Made by a program: the position numbers and the translations under genes | In this document: piece by piece, positions 51,288 to 60,662 of the stretch | Layout of the letters: each line of letters starts with the position of its first letter | How positions within the stretch are numbered: position 1 is the stretch's first letter | Notes under the pieces: generated by a model | The model's input: the letters and a program-made list of their open reading frames with translations, nothing else | Database searches by the model: none | What the model was told of the DNA's origin: nothing | NCBI GenBank assembly: GCA_036262055.1 | Contig: DATAJP010000002.1 | Coordinates: 640,177 to 704,176, forward strand | Reading direction: 5' to 3' | Source of the DNA: Ignavibacteria bacterium | GTDB lineage: Bacteria; Bacteroidota; Ignavibacteria; Tepidaquicellales; Tepidaquicellaceae | DNA length: 64,000 nt

Positions 51288-52622
51288 TTATGAAATCCTC
51301 ACTCCTCTTGTTTTCCATTTGCCGAGCTTGAACCAGATTGTTATGGCAACACCTTTCAGTAAAGCAGAAAAAGATATTGCAATCCATACGCCGGTTAATC
51401 CCCAGATAGGAGACAATAAGAAGCATAAAGGAATACGGATTATATTAAAAGTAAAACTTATAACTGCAGGAGGCATTGTATCACCTGCGCCTGAAAATGC
51501 ACCGCTTAAGATTACATCGGCAGCAGTGAAAATCAAAACAAGCGCGGCGAGCTTGTTGTAGTCCGATGCTGCTTGAATTACCCCTGCATCCTGAGAAAAT
51601 ATTGCGGCAATATCCGCGCTGAAAATAAACAGAAAAATTGAATAAGCAACAATAAACGCACCCGATAGTTTTAAAATCTTCCATGTATAGTGTTCTGCTT
51701 TTTGGGGAAGACCCGCGCCGATGCTCTGCCCGACCATAATCGTCGCAGCAAGCGCAAAACCTACAGTTGTCTGATATGCAAGCGACTCTGAACGGTGTCC
51801 GATTCCAAGCGCAGCAAGTCCCGTGCTTCCATATTCAGCAACAAAACTTGCTACGAAAACATATATCATTGAAAATGCCACTCCGTTAAGTCCGAGCGGA
51901 AATCCGATTTTAAACGTATCGGAAATTATTTTTGTATCGAATGTATAGCTTAAAATTTTATCTGCGAGCTTTCGTTTCAGCAGAATATAAAACCCGATTA
52001 AGAATGCAAGAAAATATGATAAAATACTTACAAGAGCCGAACCTTTGATTCCATAATTCAGAATTAGTTCATCTCCGATTTTAATTCCAAAAATAAATAC
52101 GGGATTTAAAACAAAATTTAATATTGCTGCAAACATCAAAAGATAAAAAGGAGTTTTTGTGTCTCCATACCCGCGGAACGCAGCACTCAAAGTCGAGAGC
52201 AATATAAATGCAGGGAATCCGTAAAGAATAGTATGAAAATATTCATCGGCAAAATAACGCTGCTCGGCATCAAGATGTATGAGGTCGTATAAATATGGAG
52301 TCAACGGTACAACGAGATTACCGAGTATGACAGAATAGAAAAAAGCATTAACAATGTTTATTATGGAAATTTTTGCCGAGAGCGCATTGTTTTTTGCGCC
52401 GGTTGACTGCGCAACGAGCGCGTTTGTTCCTGTTGCAATCATTTCGCCGACAGACATCATTCCCCAGACAAGAAAGGTGGCTACCGAAATCGCAGCGAGG
52501 GGCACACTCCCGAGTTTTCCAACCCAGTATGCATCGGATAATGTAAATGAAGATTTTACGACAGTCTGAAGAACCGCCGGAATAGCAAGAGCAAGAATGA
52601 GTCGGTTTTCAGATTTTGGCAT
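51288..52622 (-). CDS. MATE-family efflux transporter
   Basis: 444 residues from the ATG at 52622 (a TTG at 52628 would add two). Twelve helices in two homologous halves: 'ALAIPAVLQTVVKSSFTLSDAYWVGKLG' opens the first and 'IGFPLGLNGVAFSMIYVFVASFVAEYG' the second. It exports cationic drugs or metabolites in exchange for Na+ or H+. Substrate unknown. Confidence 0.93.
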   Translation of the reverse strand: MPKSENRLILALAIPAVLQTVVKSSFTLSDAYWVGKLGSVPLAAISVATFLVWGMMSVGEMIATGTNALVAQSTGAKNNALSAKISIINIVNAFFYSVILGNLVVPLTPYLYDLIHLDAEQRYFADEYFHTILYGFPAFILLSTLSAAFRGYGDTKTPFYLLMFAAILNFVLNPVFIFGIKIGDELILNYGIKGSALVSILSYFLAFLIGFYILLKRKLADKILSYTFDTKIISDTFKIGFPLGLNGVAFSMIYVFVASFVAEYGSTGLAALGIGHRSESLAYQTTVGFALAATIMVGQSIGAGLPQKAEHYTWKILKLSGAFIVAYSIFLFIFSADIAAIFSQDAGVIQAASDYNKLAALVLIFTAADVILSGAFSGAGDTMPPAVISFTFNIIRIPLCFLLSPIWGLTGVWIAISFSALLKGVAITIWFKLGKWKTRGVRIS

Positions 52623-52817
52623 TAACAAAAATACACAATCGATAAGTAATTAGTAATGAATATACTTATGTAAACGTGAAAGCGGGAGAGTTAAAAGAGA
52701 GAAGTAAAAACACCTTTGCGTCTTAGCGTCTTTGGGGCTAATTTATAAAGACAAAAGAACAAAAAAACCATTTCAAATAAGGAAATATTCTCTTAATTTT
52801 GATAAATTGGCTTCAAG

Positions 52818-53315
52818 TTGGCGAAAACCGTTACAGTAGATTTTGACCAGTCTAAAAAAGAAAAATACGAATCATTAATCCCCCAGATTGTCTCGCTCAT
52901 TTCGGACGAAACAAGTTTAGTTGCCAATTTAGCAAACATCACAGCAGCATTAAAGCAATCATTTGAAATATTTTCATGGGTTGGTTTTTATTTTATAGAC
53001 GAAGAACATCAGGATGAGCTTGTGCTCGGACCGTTTCAGGGAAAAACAGCCTGCACACGGCTTAAAGAACGAAAAGGCGTATGCTGGGAATCCATAAAAC
53101 AGCAAAAAACTTTAATTGTGGATGACGTGCATGAGTTTCCGGGACATATTGCCTGTGATGCAGGTTCGAATTCGGAAATAGTTGTTCCGATAATGCTCGA
53201 TGGAATGGTCAGCGGAGTTCTTGACATAGACAGCTATAAGTTTGCTTCGTTTGATGAAACCGACAAAGAGTATCTCGAAAGATTAATTTCAGAAATTAAA
53301 TATATCTTTTATTAA
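52818..53315 (+). CDS. Free methionine-(R)-sulfoxide reductase (fRMsr, GAF domain)
   Basis: 165 residues with a TTG start. A GAF domain with all three conserved cysteines: C79 ('GKTACTRL'), C89 ('KGVCWESI') and C113 ('GHIACDAGSNSEIVVPI'). It reduces free Met-R-sulfoxide with thioredoxin. The stop codon lies inside a RAYT-type palindrome. It is followed by HU genes. Confidence 0.93.
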   Translation: MAKTVTVDFDQSKKEKYESLIPQIVSLISDETSLVANLANITAALKQSFEIFSWVGFYFIDEEHQDELVLGPFQGKTACTRLKERKGVCWESIKQQKTLIVDDVHEFPGHIACDAGSNSEIVVPIMLDGMVSGVLDIDSYKFASFDETDKEYLERLISEIKYIFY

Positions 53316-53338
53316 GACGCAAAATATTGCGTCTCTAC
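53314..53338. repeat. Palindrome of the RAYT-associated family (solo copy)
   Basis: AAGACGCAAAATATTGCGTC followed by TCTAC; it differs by one base from 50251-50275. It begins inside the stop codon of the fRMsr gene and may serve as its 3' hairpin. Confidence 0.85.
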
Positions 53339-53348
53339 ATTTATATTA

Positions 53349-53630
53349 ATGAATAAAAATTCTTTACTTAATAAAATTATTTTCAAGGTTCGTTTAAACC
53401 GTCAGATTTCTTCTAAAATCATAGACAGGGTTTTTGAGCTTGTAAAGGAAGACGTTATTAACGGCAATGCCGTTGAAATAGAAGACTTTGGAAAATTCGA
53501 GAAGATTCACAAACCGATGATGCGCCGCGTTAATAAAAAGAAGAAGACTGAAGAGCTTTTACCGCCGAGAGATAAGGTTAAATTTTTCCCCGAAGAAAAA
53601 ATGGTTGAAGAAATAAAGAAAGAGTCCTAA
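53349..53630 (+). CDS. HU/IHF-family DNA-binding protein
   Basis: 93 residues. 'LLNKIIFKVRLNRQISSKIIDRVFELVKEDVINGNAVEIEDFGKFE' is the helical and first beta part of HU; 'MMRRVNKKKKTEELLPPRDKVKFFPEE' matches the arm and last strand. The usual 'NPxT' arm tip is altered. It precedes the HU-SPOR gene by six bases and resembles its first domain, so the two probably work together. Confidence 0.85.
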   Translation: MNKNSLLNKIIFKVRLNRQISSKIIDRVFELVKEDVINGNAVEIEDFGKFEKIHKPMMRRVNKKKKTEELLPPRDKVKFFPEEKMVEEIKKES

Positions 53631-53636
53631 CCAGCA

Positions 53637-55958
53637 ATGAAGAAAGAAGACATTATAAATAAAATAATGGATGAGTTCGACGTTGCACGGATTGATGCCG
53701 CTGAAATTGTCAATAATATTTTTTCCATTCTCAGAAACTCTCTCATCAAAGGGAAACACATAAACATAAGCGAATTTGGGAAGTTTGATGTAAATTATAA
53801 AAAAGGCGAGAGCGGAAAAATTCTTCAGACCGTTTCGTTTTCCCCCGTTAAGAAATTTTCTTATGACGTAAACGACTCATTCAATAATCTCGAACCGGTT
53901 ACAGTTGCTTTCATAACTAACTTCAAAGAAGAAGATTATCCTGACGTGGATATGGAAGATTACGAGGAAGTAATCGATGAAATTGAGGAGAAAGAATTTA
54001 TACAATCACGCGTCAGCGTTGTCGAAGGAAAACTTACAGAAAAAGATAAAGCTAAAGAAGAGACAAAAGAAAAGTTTAAAGAGATTTTCAGGGAAGAATC
54101 TAAAGAAGAATCAACTGAGAAAAAAATTGATAAACTTGCTGATGACCGCAGAAAATCTTTCTTTGATTCCGAAAGATATAGATTAGCCAAAACCGAACCA
54201 ACCGAAGAAACTATCTCCGATAAAATACTTTCGGGTACGATTGACGAAATTGAAGCCAGGAATGTAATTGAAAAACAAGAAATAATCGAAACCCACAAAG
54301 AAGCGCTTCCTGATTTTAGTTTCATTGACAGGGAAGAGCCAGAAGAACCGCTGGTCGTTGAGCTTAAAGAGCCGATTGAAGATATTAAAGAACCCGAAGC
54401 AACAATTGAAACAGAGACCACCGAAATACATGGCTACATTCCGAGTGAAAAAGAAATACTCGACTTTGAAAGAATAAGAGAAGAGTTAAACAACAAGATT
54501 AAGGAAACTTTCGGGGATATTGTATCTCCCGAACCTGTAGCGGAAGATGAGATTCAAGAAGAGATTCAAGAGGAGGTTCAACCGGCATTAACTGAAGATG
54601 TTTCTGAAATAGAATCAAAAGAACCCGAAATAAGAACTCCTGAAGAATCGAATGTTCTTGAAGAAGATTTAATAACCCAGCAAGACACATCTGAAGAAAT
54701 AAAAGATGAAACAAGGATTGAGGAGCCGAAAAGCGAAGAGCAATCTTTCAGGGATATGTTTGAAGAGAAAGAAAAACTTTTTGATGAGCGCGATGAAATC
54801 CTAAAAGAAATCGAAAGCAAAATCTCTGAAGATTTTGCAAAGCTCGATGAAGATGATTTTAATGATATAGACAGCGATACAATAAAGAAAATTGAAGACA
54901 TTAACAAAGCAACAGAAGAAAAGCTAAAAGCACAGACACCGGATGACGATATAAAAATCCCTGATTTTGACTTCAAAAATTTATTTAAAGACAGTGTCTC
55001 CGAGTCGGGCATTCCAGAAGCAGAGCTTCCGCAGGAAGAAGAATCTGAAGAAGTCATAGAAGAAGAAATCAAAGCCGAAGCTGAAAAAAATAAGCAAGAA
55101 GAAGATTTTTCATTTGAAGGGTCTGATATTTTAATACCTGAGGAGATAAAACAGCTTCACGAAGAAATTCAGAGTGTAAAACCATTCGAAGGGCTTGAAG
55201 CAAAGAAAGATGAACAGGTTTTATTTAAAAATGGCGATGATGAGGATGTGAAGTTTGATTTCTTTAAAGATTACAACGATATTTTTGAGGATAAAGAAGG
55301 TGGACATGGAATGAAAACTGTTCATCCCACTCCGCACGAACAAATGCCATACCCTAAACGAGACGTTACAGACGAACAAAAAGAAGGTAGCAAAATATTT
55401 TCGTTATCAATAATGATTTTAATCGGAATTGTCATCGCTGTATTTGCTGGAATATATTTCCTGTTGTCATCAGATTTATTCAAACCGAAATCCGTGCCTG
55501 TTCTTGTAGATTCAGTTAAAAAAGAACAGCAGGTTATTCCTGCCATAACAGATTCTTCAAAACAAAATCAGCAATCAAAAGATACAACAAACAGAAAAGA
55601 TACTGTAAAAACTTCATCACAGCCACAAACACCACCTACGCAAAATAATCAAACCACTTCAACTCAGGAAGACTCACAATACAGAAAATTGAATCCCGGT
55701 GAAGAGGAACAAATAAACGACCCTGCAAACAATGTAGTTTACATAAGAACCACGGACGGAGTTTACATCCAGACCGGCTCATATAAAGACAAAGCTATCG
55801 CAGAAGGTAAAGCCAACGCTCTTAAAAAAGCGGGAGTTCAAAATGTCAGTGTAGTTGAAGCAAATCTTGGAGCAAAAGGGATTTATTACCGTGTCAGAGT
55901 TGGAAAATACCCCACGGTTCAGGAAGCAAAAAACAATTCACAAAAGGTCAAAATCTGA
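53637..55958 (+). CDS. HU-domain / acidic linker / transmembrane / SPOR protein
   Basis: 773 residues. Residues 1-95 are an HU-like domain ('EDIINKIMDEFDVARIDAAEIVNNIF', 'NISEFGKFDVNYKK'). About 100-580 is a strongly acidic, Glu/Lys-rich, low-complexity region, probably extended or coiled. One helix at about 586-608 ('SIMILIGIVIAVFAGIYFLL') crosses the inner membrane, and about 700-773 is a SPOR domain ('YIQTGSYKDKAIAEGKANAL'). The SPOR part should bind denuded septal peptidoglycan outside and the HU part DNA or a partner inside. Related HU-CCDC81-SPOR proteins with two HU domains are known in Bacteroidota; here the second HU is a separate upstream gene. Confidence 0.85.
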   Translation: MKKEDIINKIMDEFDVARIDAAEIVNNIFSILRNSLIKGKHINISEFGKFDVNYKKGESGKILQTVSFSPVKKFSYDVNDSFNNLEPVTVAFITNFKEEDYPDVDMEDYEEVIDEIEEKEFIQSRVSVVEGKLTEKDKAKEETKEKFKEIFREESKEESTEKKIDKLADDRRKSFFDSERYRLAKTEPTEETISDKILSGTIDEIEARNVIEKQEIIETHKEALPDFSFIDREEPEEPLVVELKEPIEDIKEPEATIETETTEIHGYIPSEKEILDFERIREELNNKIKETFGDIVSPEPVAEDEIQEEIQEEVQPALTEDVSEIESKEPEIRTPEESNVLEEDLITQQDTSEEIKDETRIEEPKSEEQSFRDMFEEKEKLFDERDEILKEIESKISEDFAKLDEDDFNDIDSDTIKKIEDINKATEEKLKAQTPDDDIKIPDFDFKNLFKDSVSESGIPEAELPQEEESEEVIEEEIKAEAEKNKQEEDFSFEGSDILIPEEIKQLHEEIQSVKPFEGLEAKKDEQVLFKNGDDEDVKFDFFKDYNDIFEDKEGGHGMKTVHPTPHEQMPYPKRDVTDEQKEGSKIFSLSIMILIGIVIAVFAGIYFLLSSDLFKPKSVPVLVDSVKKEQQVIPAITDSSKQNQQSKDTTNRKDTVKTSSQPQTPPTQNNQTTSTQEDSQYRKLNPGEEEQINDPANNVVYIRTTDGVYIQTGSYKDKAIAEGKANALKKAGVQNVSVVEANLGAKGIYYRVRVGKYPTVQEAKNNSQKVKI

Positions 55959-56074
55959 CCAACAACGGATTTAACTACTTAAAAAAACAATACTTAATAC
56001 CACACTAATTCCATTGTTAATGCCTTAAAATTTAGGTATATTTAATGCTTTGCTAAAATTTTAATGTAACTATT

Positions 56075-56563
56075 ATGGCACTAAAAGTTGGAGATAAGGC
56101 ACCGAATTTTACTCTAAAATCAAAGAATTTAACGGGAGAGGTGAAAGATATTTCACTCAGTGATTACAAAGGCAAAAATCTTGTTATATTATTTTTCCCG
56201 CAGGCATTTTCAGGCGGATGTACAAAAGAAGCATGTTCAATAAATGAAGGTCTTGGAAATTACAGTTCGTTAAATGCGGATGTACTCGGCATAAGCGTTG
56301 ATTCTGTTTTTACTCAGGAAGCGTGGTCAAAAGCAAATAATCTTAATTTTCCGCTTTTAAGTGACTTCAATAAGAAAACAATTGTTGACTACGGCACAAG
56401 ATATGACGACGGAAAATTTGTATATGACATGAACGGTGTTTCAAGAAGGTCAGCTTTCGTTGTTGATAAAGACGGAATTATAAGATATGCGGAAATTCTG
56501 GATGATGCCGGAAAACAGCCGGACTTTGAGAAAATAAACGAAACATTAAAATCTCTTAAGTAG
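56075..56563 (+). CDS. Peroxiredoxin (BCP/PrxQ or AhpC-TSA type)
   Basis: 162 residues. 'VGDKAPNFTLKSKN' and 'FFPQAFSGGCTKEACSI' carry the peroxidatic C49 and a second Cys (C54) five positions later, as in PrxQ-type enzymes. The usual Thr before the Cys is Ser here. 'GVSRRSAFVVDKDGIIRY' completes the thioredoxin-like fold. It reduces peroxides. 31 bases before ribF. Confidence 0.92.
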   Translation: MALKVGDKAPNFTLKSKNLTGEVKDISLSDYKGKNLVILFFPQAFSGGCTKEACSINEGLGNYSSLNADVLGISVDSVFTQEAWSKANNLNFPLLSDFNKKTIVDYGTRYDDGKFVYDMNGVSRRSAFVVDKDGIIRYAEILDDAGKQPDFEKINETLKSLK

Positions 56564-56594
56564 ATTTTAATCGTGCAGTATGTTCATATAAGAT

Positions 56595-57521
56595 ATGATT
56601 GTTGCAAGAAGCTTAGAAGAGTTAAAGTTTGATAAAAAGAGTATTATAACCGTCGGAACTTTTGACGGAGTTCATCTCGGACATCAGGAGATTATAAAGA
56701 TTTTAAATTCTGTAAAGCAGAATAAAGGATTGCGGAGTGTCATAGTAACATTTGACCCTCATCCGCAAATTGTTCTTAGAAATAAAGATAGAGATATAAA
56801 GATTCTTTCGACTACCGATGAGAAAATAAAAATTTTCGAGTCTTACGGAATTGATTTAGTTTATATAATTAATTTCACAAAGGAATTTTCTCAGACCCCT
56901 GCCCGCGAATTTTATATAAAATACCTTATAAATGGCGTTGGAATGACCGATTTGGTTCTCGGTTATGACCATATGTTCGGAAAAAACCGCGAGGGAAATT
57001 TCGATACGCTCGCAGAAATGTCGAAGGAGTTTGATTTTAATGTCGATAAAGTCGAAGAGTTTACCCTTAACGGTGCTCATATAAGCAGCACGGAGATAAG
57101 AAATTTTCTATTGACAGGCGAGATTGAGAAAGCGAATGACTTGCTTGGAAGGGAATACTCGATTGAAGGTGAAGTTATTCACGGTGATAAACGCGGTAAA
57201 GAACTCGGGTATCCGACAGCGAATTTAAAAATCGATGAGTTCAAGCTGATTCCTAAAAAAGGAATTTATGCTGTGTCGGTAGAGATTGATGGAAAAAGGC
57301 ATAATGGGATGATGAGCATAGGTGTTAATCCGACGGTATCAGATAATGACAACTTGAAAATAGAAGTAAATATTTTTGATTTTGACAAAGACATTTACGG
57401 GAAAAAAATAAAAGTAAATTTCATAGATTACTTAAGAGAAGAACAGAAGTTTAATTCTCTCGAAGATTTAATAGAGGCAATGGCTTCAGATAAAACAAAG
57501 GTTTTAAATAAATTAAATTAA
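56595..57521 (+). CDS. ribF: Bifunctional riboflavin kinase / FAD synthetase
   Basis: 308 residues. The N-terminal FAD synthetase ('[18 protein letters not shown]', '[11 protein letters not shown]', '[24 protein letters not shown]') is followed by the kinase domain ('[13 protein letters not shown]', '[25 protein letters not shown]', '[16 protein letters not shown]'). It makes FMN and FAD. Directly upstream of rpsO, a common neighbourhood. Confidence 0.96.
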   Translation: MIVARSLEELKFDKKSIITVGTFDGVHLGHQEIIKILNSVKQNKGLRSVIVTFDPHPQIVLRNKDRDIKILSTTDEKIKIFESYGIDLVYIINFTKEFSQTPAREFYIKYLINGVGMTDLVLGYDHMFGKNREGNFDTLAEMSKEFDFNVDKVEEFTLNGAHISSTEIRNFLLTGEIEKANDLLGREYSIEGEVIHGDKRGKELGYPTANLKIDEFKLIPKKGIYAVSVEIDGKRHNGMMSIGVNPTVSDNDNLKIEVNIFDFDKDIYGKKIKVNFIDYLREEQKFNSLEDLIEAMASDKTKVLNKLN

Positions 57522-57534
57522 TTCAAAAACAAAT

Positions 57535-57804
57535 ATGTTAAACAAAGAACAAAAAAAAGAACTTGTTTCAAAATACGGAAAATCTGAAAAAGATTCGGGA
57601 AGACCTGAAGTTCAGGTTGCCATTTTGACAACAAGAATTAACGAGCTTTCTGCTGACCACTTTAACACACACAAAAAAGATAATCATTCAAGAACAGGAT
57701 TGTTAAAAATGGTTGGTAAAAGAAGAAAGCTTTTAAGATATCTTGAAAACAAAGATATCACACGATACAGAGCTATCGTAAAAGAACTTGATTTAAGAAA
57801 ATAA
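57535..57804 (+). CDS. rpsO: 30S ribosomal protein S15
   Basis: 89 residues, the classic length. '[52 protein letters not shown]' in parts is diagnostic. It binds the central domain of 16S rRNA. Followed by a long inverted repeat and then pnp. Confidence 0.96.
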   Translation: MLNKEQKKELVSKYGKSEKDSGRPEVQVAILTTRINELSADHFNTHKKDNHSRTGLLKMVGKRRKLLRYLENKDITRYRAIVKELDLRK

Positions 57805-57820
57805 AAACTTCGACCGTATT

Positions 57821-57914
57821 GTCATTTTGTCCGTAGGAAAATCCTGCGGGAAGCGAAGTGAAAAATCTCATTTATAACGAGCAAGTGAGATTTTTCGCTG
57901 CGCTTCAAAATGAC
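57821..57914. repeat. 94-base inverted repeat between rpsO and pnp
   Basis: Outer arms GTCATTTTG and CAAAATGAC, inner arms AAGCG...GAAAAATCTCA and TGAGATTTTTCGCT.CGCTT, enclosing a short loop. The RNA would fold into a long hairpin. Its 'GTCATT' ends are of the dispersed-repeat type. It sits where an RNase III-processed hairpin regulates pnp in E. coli. Confidence 0.8.
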
Positions 57915-57954
57915 TAAAAATGACAAATGACAGGTTGATACAAACAAAAACTAA

Positions 57955-60159
57955 ATGATACATAGAAAAAGTATTGAGATTGGTGGAAAGACATTAACAT
58001 TAGAAACGGGAAGATTAGCAAAACAGGCAAACGGTGCCGTGCTCGTTACTCTTGGTGATAATGTTGTTCTTTGCACCGCCACAGCAAAAAACGAAGCTGT
58101 CGAAGGACAGGATTTCTTTCCGCTGACAGTTGACTACCGTGAAAAAACCGCATCATACGGGAAGATCCCGGGCGGATTCTTCAAACGTGAAGGTAAGCCG
58201 CCGGATAAAGAGGTATTAAACTCACGTCTTATCGACAGACCATTGCGTCCGATGTTTCAGGAAGGTTATTTATCCGAAACACAAATAGTTGCAACGTTAT
58301 ATTCATCCGAAGGCAACTTCGATTCAGGAGTGCTCGGATGTATAGGTTCATCTGCAGCATTATTAATTTCAAATATTCCTTTTAACATTCCGGTTTCGGA
58401 AGTAAGCATTACAAAAGTTGACGGAAAAATGATTGTTTTTCCTTCGACAGATGAAAGCGAACAGGGAGACTTTGAGATAATCGTTGCAGGAACGAAAGAT
58501 TCCATTTTGATGGTTGAAGGCGAAGCAAAAGAAATTTCAGAAGAAGAATTTCTTGAAGCAATTAAATTTGCTCATCAGTATATTGCGATGCTTTGCCAGT
58601 TCCAGGAAGACTTTGCAAAGGAAGTTGCAATTCCAAAAAGAGAAGTTAAATTGCCTGACGTTGACCAGCAGTTAATTGAAGAAATAAAAAGCATTATCAT
58701 TGACGAGTTAAGAGCTGCTCAAAGAAGTATTCTTAAAAAAGAAGACAGAGGAAGCAAAGCTAAAGAAATCCATGAAAAAGCATTGGCTGAAATAATTGCA
58801 AGATACCCTGCATACGGTGAAGACCCGACTGCAGAGAAGAAAATAAAAAGCATAATCAACGATATCGAGTATTATGAGATGAGGGAGATGATTCTTAATG
58901 AAGGAAAACGTCTCGATGGAAGAAACACTACCGATATAAGAAACATTACCAGCGAAATCGGTGTTCTTCCGAGAACACACGGTTCTGCATTGTTCACAAG
59001 AGGTGAAACTCAAAGCTTAACCTCGGCAACACTCGGAACGAAACGCGATGAACAGATAATCGATGGATATAAAGTTGATGTTACAAAAAGATTCATGCTT
59101 CATTATAACTTTCCTTCGTTCAGCACGGGTGAAGTTGGCGGAAGACCGGGACCGGGACGCAGAGAAATCGGGCACGGAAATCTTGCAGAGCGTGCATTGA
59201 AAAATATGTCTCCTGATGAGTATGAATTTCCTTATACAATAAGAATTGTTTCCGATATTCTTGAATCAAATGGTTCATCATCGATGGCAACTGTCTGCGC
59301 AGGTTCACTTGCTCTGATGGATGCAGGTGTGCCTATTAAGAAACCCGTAGCAGGTATTGCAATGGGACTTATAAAAGAAGGTGAAAGAACAGCAATTCTG
59401 TCTGACATCTTGGGTGATGAGGATCATCTCGGTGATATGGACTTCAAAGTTGCAGGAACAACCGATGGCATCACTGCGATTCAGATGGATATAAAGATTC
59501 AGGGAATTTCATTTGACATTATGGAAAGAGCTCTTGCTCAGGCAAAAGACGGAAGACTGCATATACTCGGAAAAATGAATGAAACAATTTCAAAAGCTAA
59601 AGAAAATATTTCTACTTATGCTCCGCACTTATATACGATGAATGTTCCGACAGAAATGATTGGCGCAGTAATCGGACCGGGCGGAAAAAATATTCGTCTT
59701 ATTATTTCCGAGAGCGGTGCTGAGATTGACATCGATGACGCAGGTAAAGTTACTATTGCCGCGACGAATTCTGAGTCTGCAGAAAAAGCAAAAGACATGA
59801 TTTCGAAAATTACCGAGCAGCCGGAAATAGGAAAAACCTATGACGGTGTCGTAAAAGGCATTCGTGACTTTGGCGCATTTGTTGAATTCTTACCCGGCAA
59901 AGAAGGGCTTCTTCATATTTCTGAAATAGAACACAGAAGATTGAAAGATGTTAAAGAAGTTCTCAAAATGGGACAGGCGGTAAAAGTGAAATTAATCGGA
60001 AAAGATGACCAGGGAAAACTAAAACTCAGCAGAAAAGCATTGCTGCCGAAACCTGAGGGTTATGTTGAAAGAGAAGAAAGACCACGAACGGATAGAAGAG
60101 ACAGACCCGAAAGAAAAGAAAGAATCGAAAAACCGGCAGAAGATAAAAAAGAAGAGTAA
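57955..60159 (+). CDS. pnp: Polynucleotide phosphorylase
   Basis: 734 residues. Two RNase PH-like domains ('TLETGRLAKQANGAVLVTLGDNVVLCTATA' and 'LPRTHGSALFTRGETQSL', 'SSSMATVCAGSLALMDAGVPI'), then KH ('MIGAVIGPGGKNIRLI') and S1 ('YDGVVKGIRDFGAFVEFLPGKEGLLHISEI') domains. It degrades RNA from the 3' end with phosphate. A basic/acidic tail of about 40 residues follows S1, likely unstructured. Follows rpsO. Confidence 0.97.
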   Translation: MIHRKSIEIGGKTLTLETGRLAKQANGAVLVTLGDNVVLCTATAKNEAVEGQDFFPLTVDYREKTASYGKIPGGFFKREGKPPDKEVLNSRLIDRPLRPMFQEGYLSETQIVATLYSSEGNFDSGVLGCIGSSAALLISNIPFNIPVSEVSITKVDGKMIVFPSTDESEQGDFEIIVAGTKDSILMVEGEAKEISEEEFLEAIKFAHQYIAMLCQFQEDFAKEVAIPKREVKLPDVDQQLIEEIKSIIIDELRAAQRSILKKEDRGSKAKEIHEKALAEIIARYPAYGEDPTAEKKIKSIINDIEYYEMREMILNEGKRLDGRNTTDIRNITSEIGVLPRTHGSALFTRGETQSLTSATLGTKRDEQIIDGYKVDVTKRFMLHYNFPSFSTGEVGGRPGPGRREIGHGNLAERALKNMSPDEYEFPYTIRIVSDILESNGSSSMATVCAGSLALMDAGVPIKKPVAGIAMGLIKEGERTAILSDILGDEDHLGDMDFKVAGTTDGITAIQMDIKIQGISFDIMERALAQAKDGRLHILGKMNETISKAKENISTYAPHLYTMNVPTEMIGAVIGPGGKNIRLIISESGAEIDIDDAGKVTIAATNSESAEKAKDMISKITEQPEIGKTYDGVVKGIRDFGAFVEFLPGKEGLLHISEIEHRRLKDVKEVLKMGQAVKVKLIGKDDQGKLKLSRKALLPKPEGYVEREERPRTDRRDRPERKERIEKPAEDKKEE

Positions 60160-60187
60160 AAATTCTCTTTTTTAAAGAAATATAATT

Positions 60188-60220
60188 AAAAAGGACAGGC
60201 AGGTTTGTCTGTCCTTTTTT
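60188..60220 (+). terminator. Intrinsic terminator of pnp
   Basis: AAAAAGGACAG (60188-60198) pairs with CTGTCCTTTTTT (60209-60220) around a ten-base loop. The loop and stem (ACAGGCAGG...TGTCTGTCC) recall family A repeats and may derive from one. Confidence 0.85.
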
Positions 60221-60246
60221 ATTTGTAAAATTTTTATTTTGATAAT

Positions 60247-60615
60247 ATGTTTGGCAATATCGACAAAAACTTTGTGAAATCTGTAAAAGTATCAGAGCTT
60301 GCGAATAAGCACGGTAAGTTTTTCCAGCTCGATGATGAAACCGAGGTAGCGATTTTTAAGGTTTATGATAAAGTGTATGTTGTTGACAATGTATGTCCTC
60401 ATAATCATTCACCATTGATGCATGAGGGATATATCGATGAAGTTCAGAATGAAAAATATGTTGTTTGTCCGGTACATGGTTTTCAGTTTCATTTAGAAAC
60501 AGGCGAACAACCGCACAAGATGGGATGCAAGCTGAGAACTTTTGAGCATAAAATAGAAAATGATTTTATTTACATAAAAAAACCAAAGAAGAAAATTTTT
60601 AATTTTAAGTTTTAA
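60247..60615 (+). CDS. Rieske [2Fe-2S] ferredoxin
   Basis: 122 residues. 'VDNVCPHNHSPL' (Cys-x-His) and 'YVVCPVHGFQFHLETGE' (Cys-x-x-His) bind the cluster. Soluble, like NirD or dioxygenase ferredoxins. Its partner oxygenase is not in the window. Basic C-terminus. Confidence 0.93.
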   Translation: MFGNIDKNFVKSVKVSELANKHGKFFQLDDETEVAIFKVYDKVYVVDNVCPHNHSPLMHEGYIDEVQNEKYVVCPVHGFQFHLETGEQPHKMGCKLRTFEHKIENDFIYIKKPKKKIFNFKF

Positions 60616-60623
60616 CTAAGAGA

Positions 60624-60651
60624 AGTCATTCCCGCGCAGGCGGGAATCCCA
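60624..60651. repeat. GTCATTCC-type palindromic repeat (copy 2)
   Basis: GTCATTCCCGCGCAGGCGGGAATCCC, with CCCGC/GCGGG stem. Between the Rieske gene and queG. Confidence 0.75.
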
Positions 60652-60662
60652 TTCCGAGTATC

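Noticed and set aside
53960-55072. Long Ser-rich minus-strand ORFs of 150-165 residues
   Set aside because: They are antisense to the Glu/Lys-rich linker of the HU-SPOR gene; GAA/GAG/AAA codons read backwards give Ser/Phe/Leu-rich stop-poor frames.
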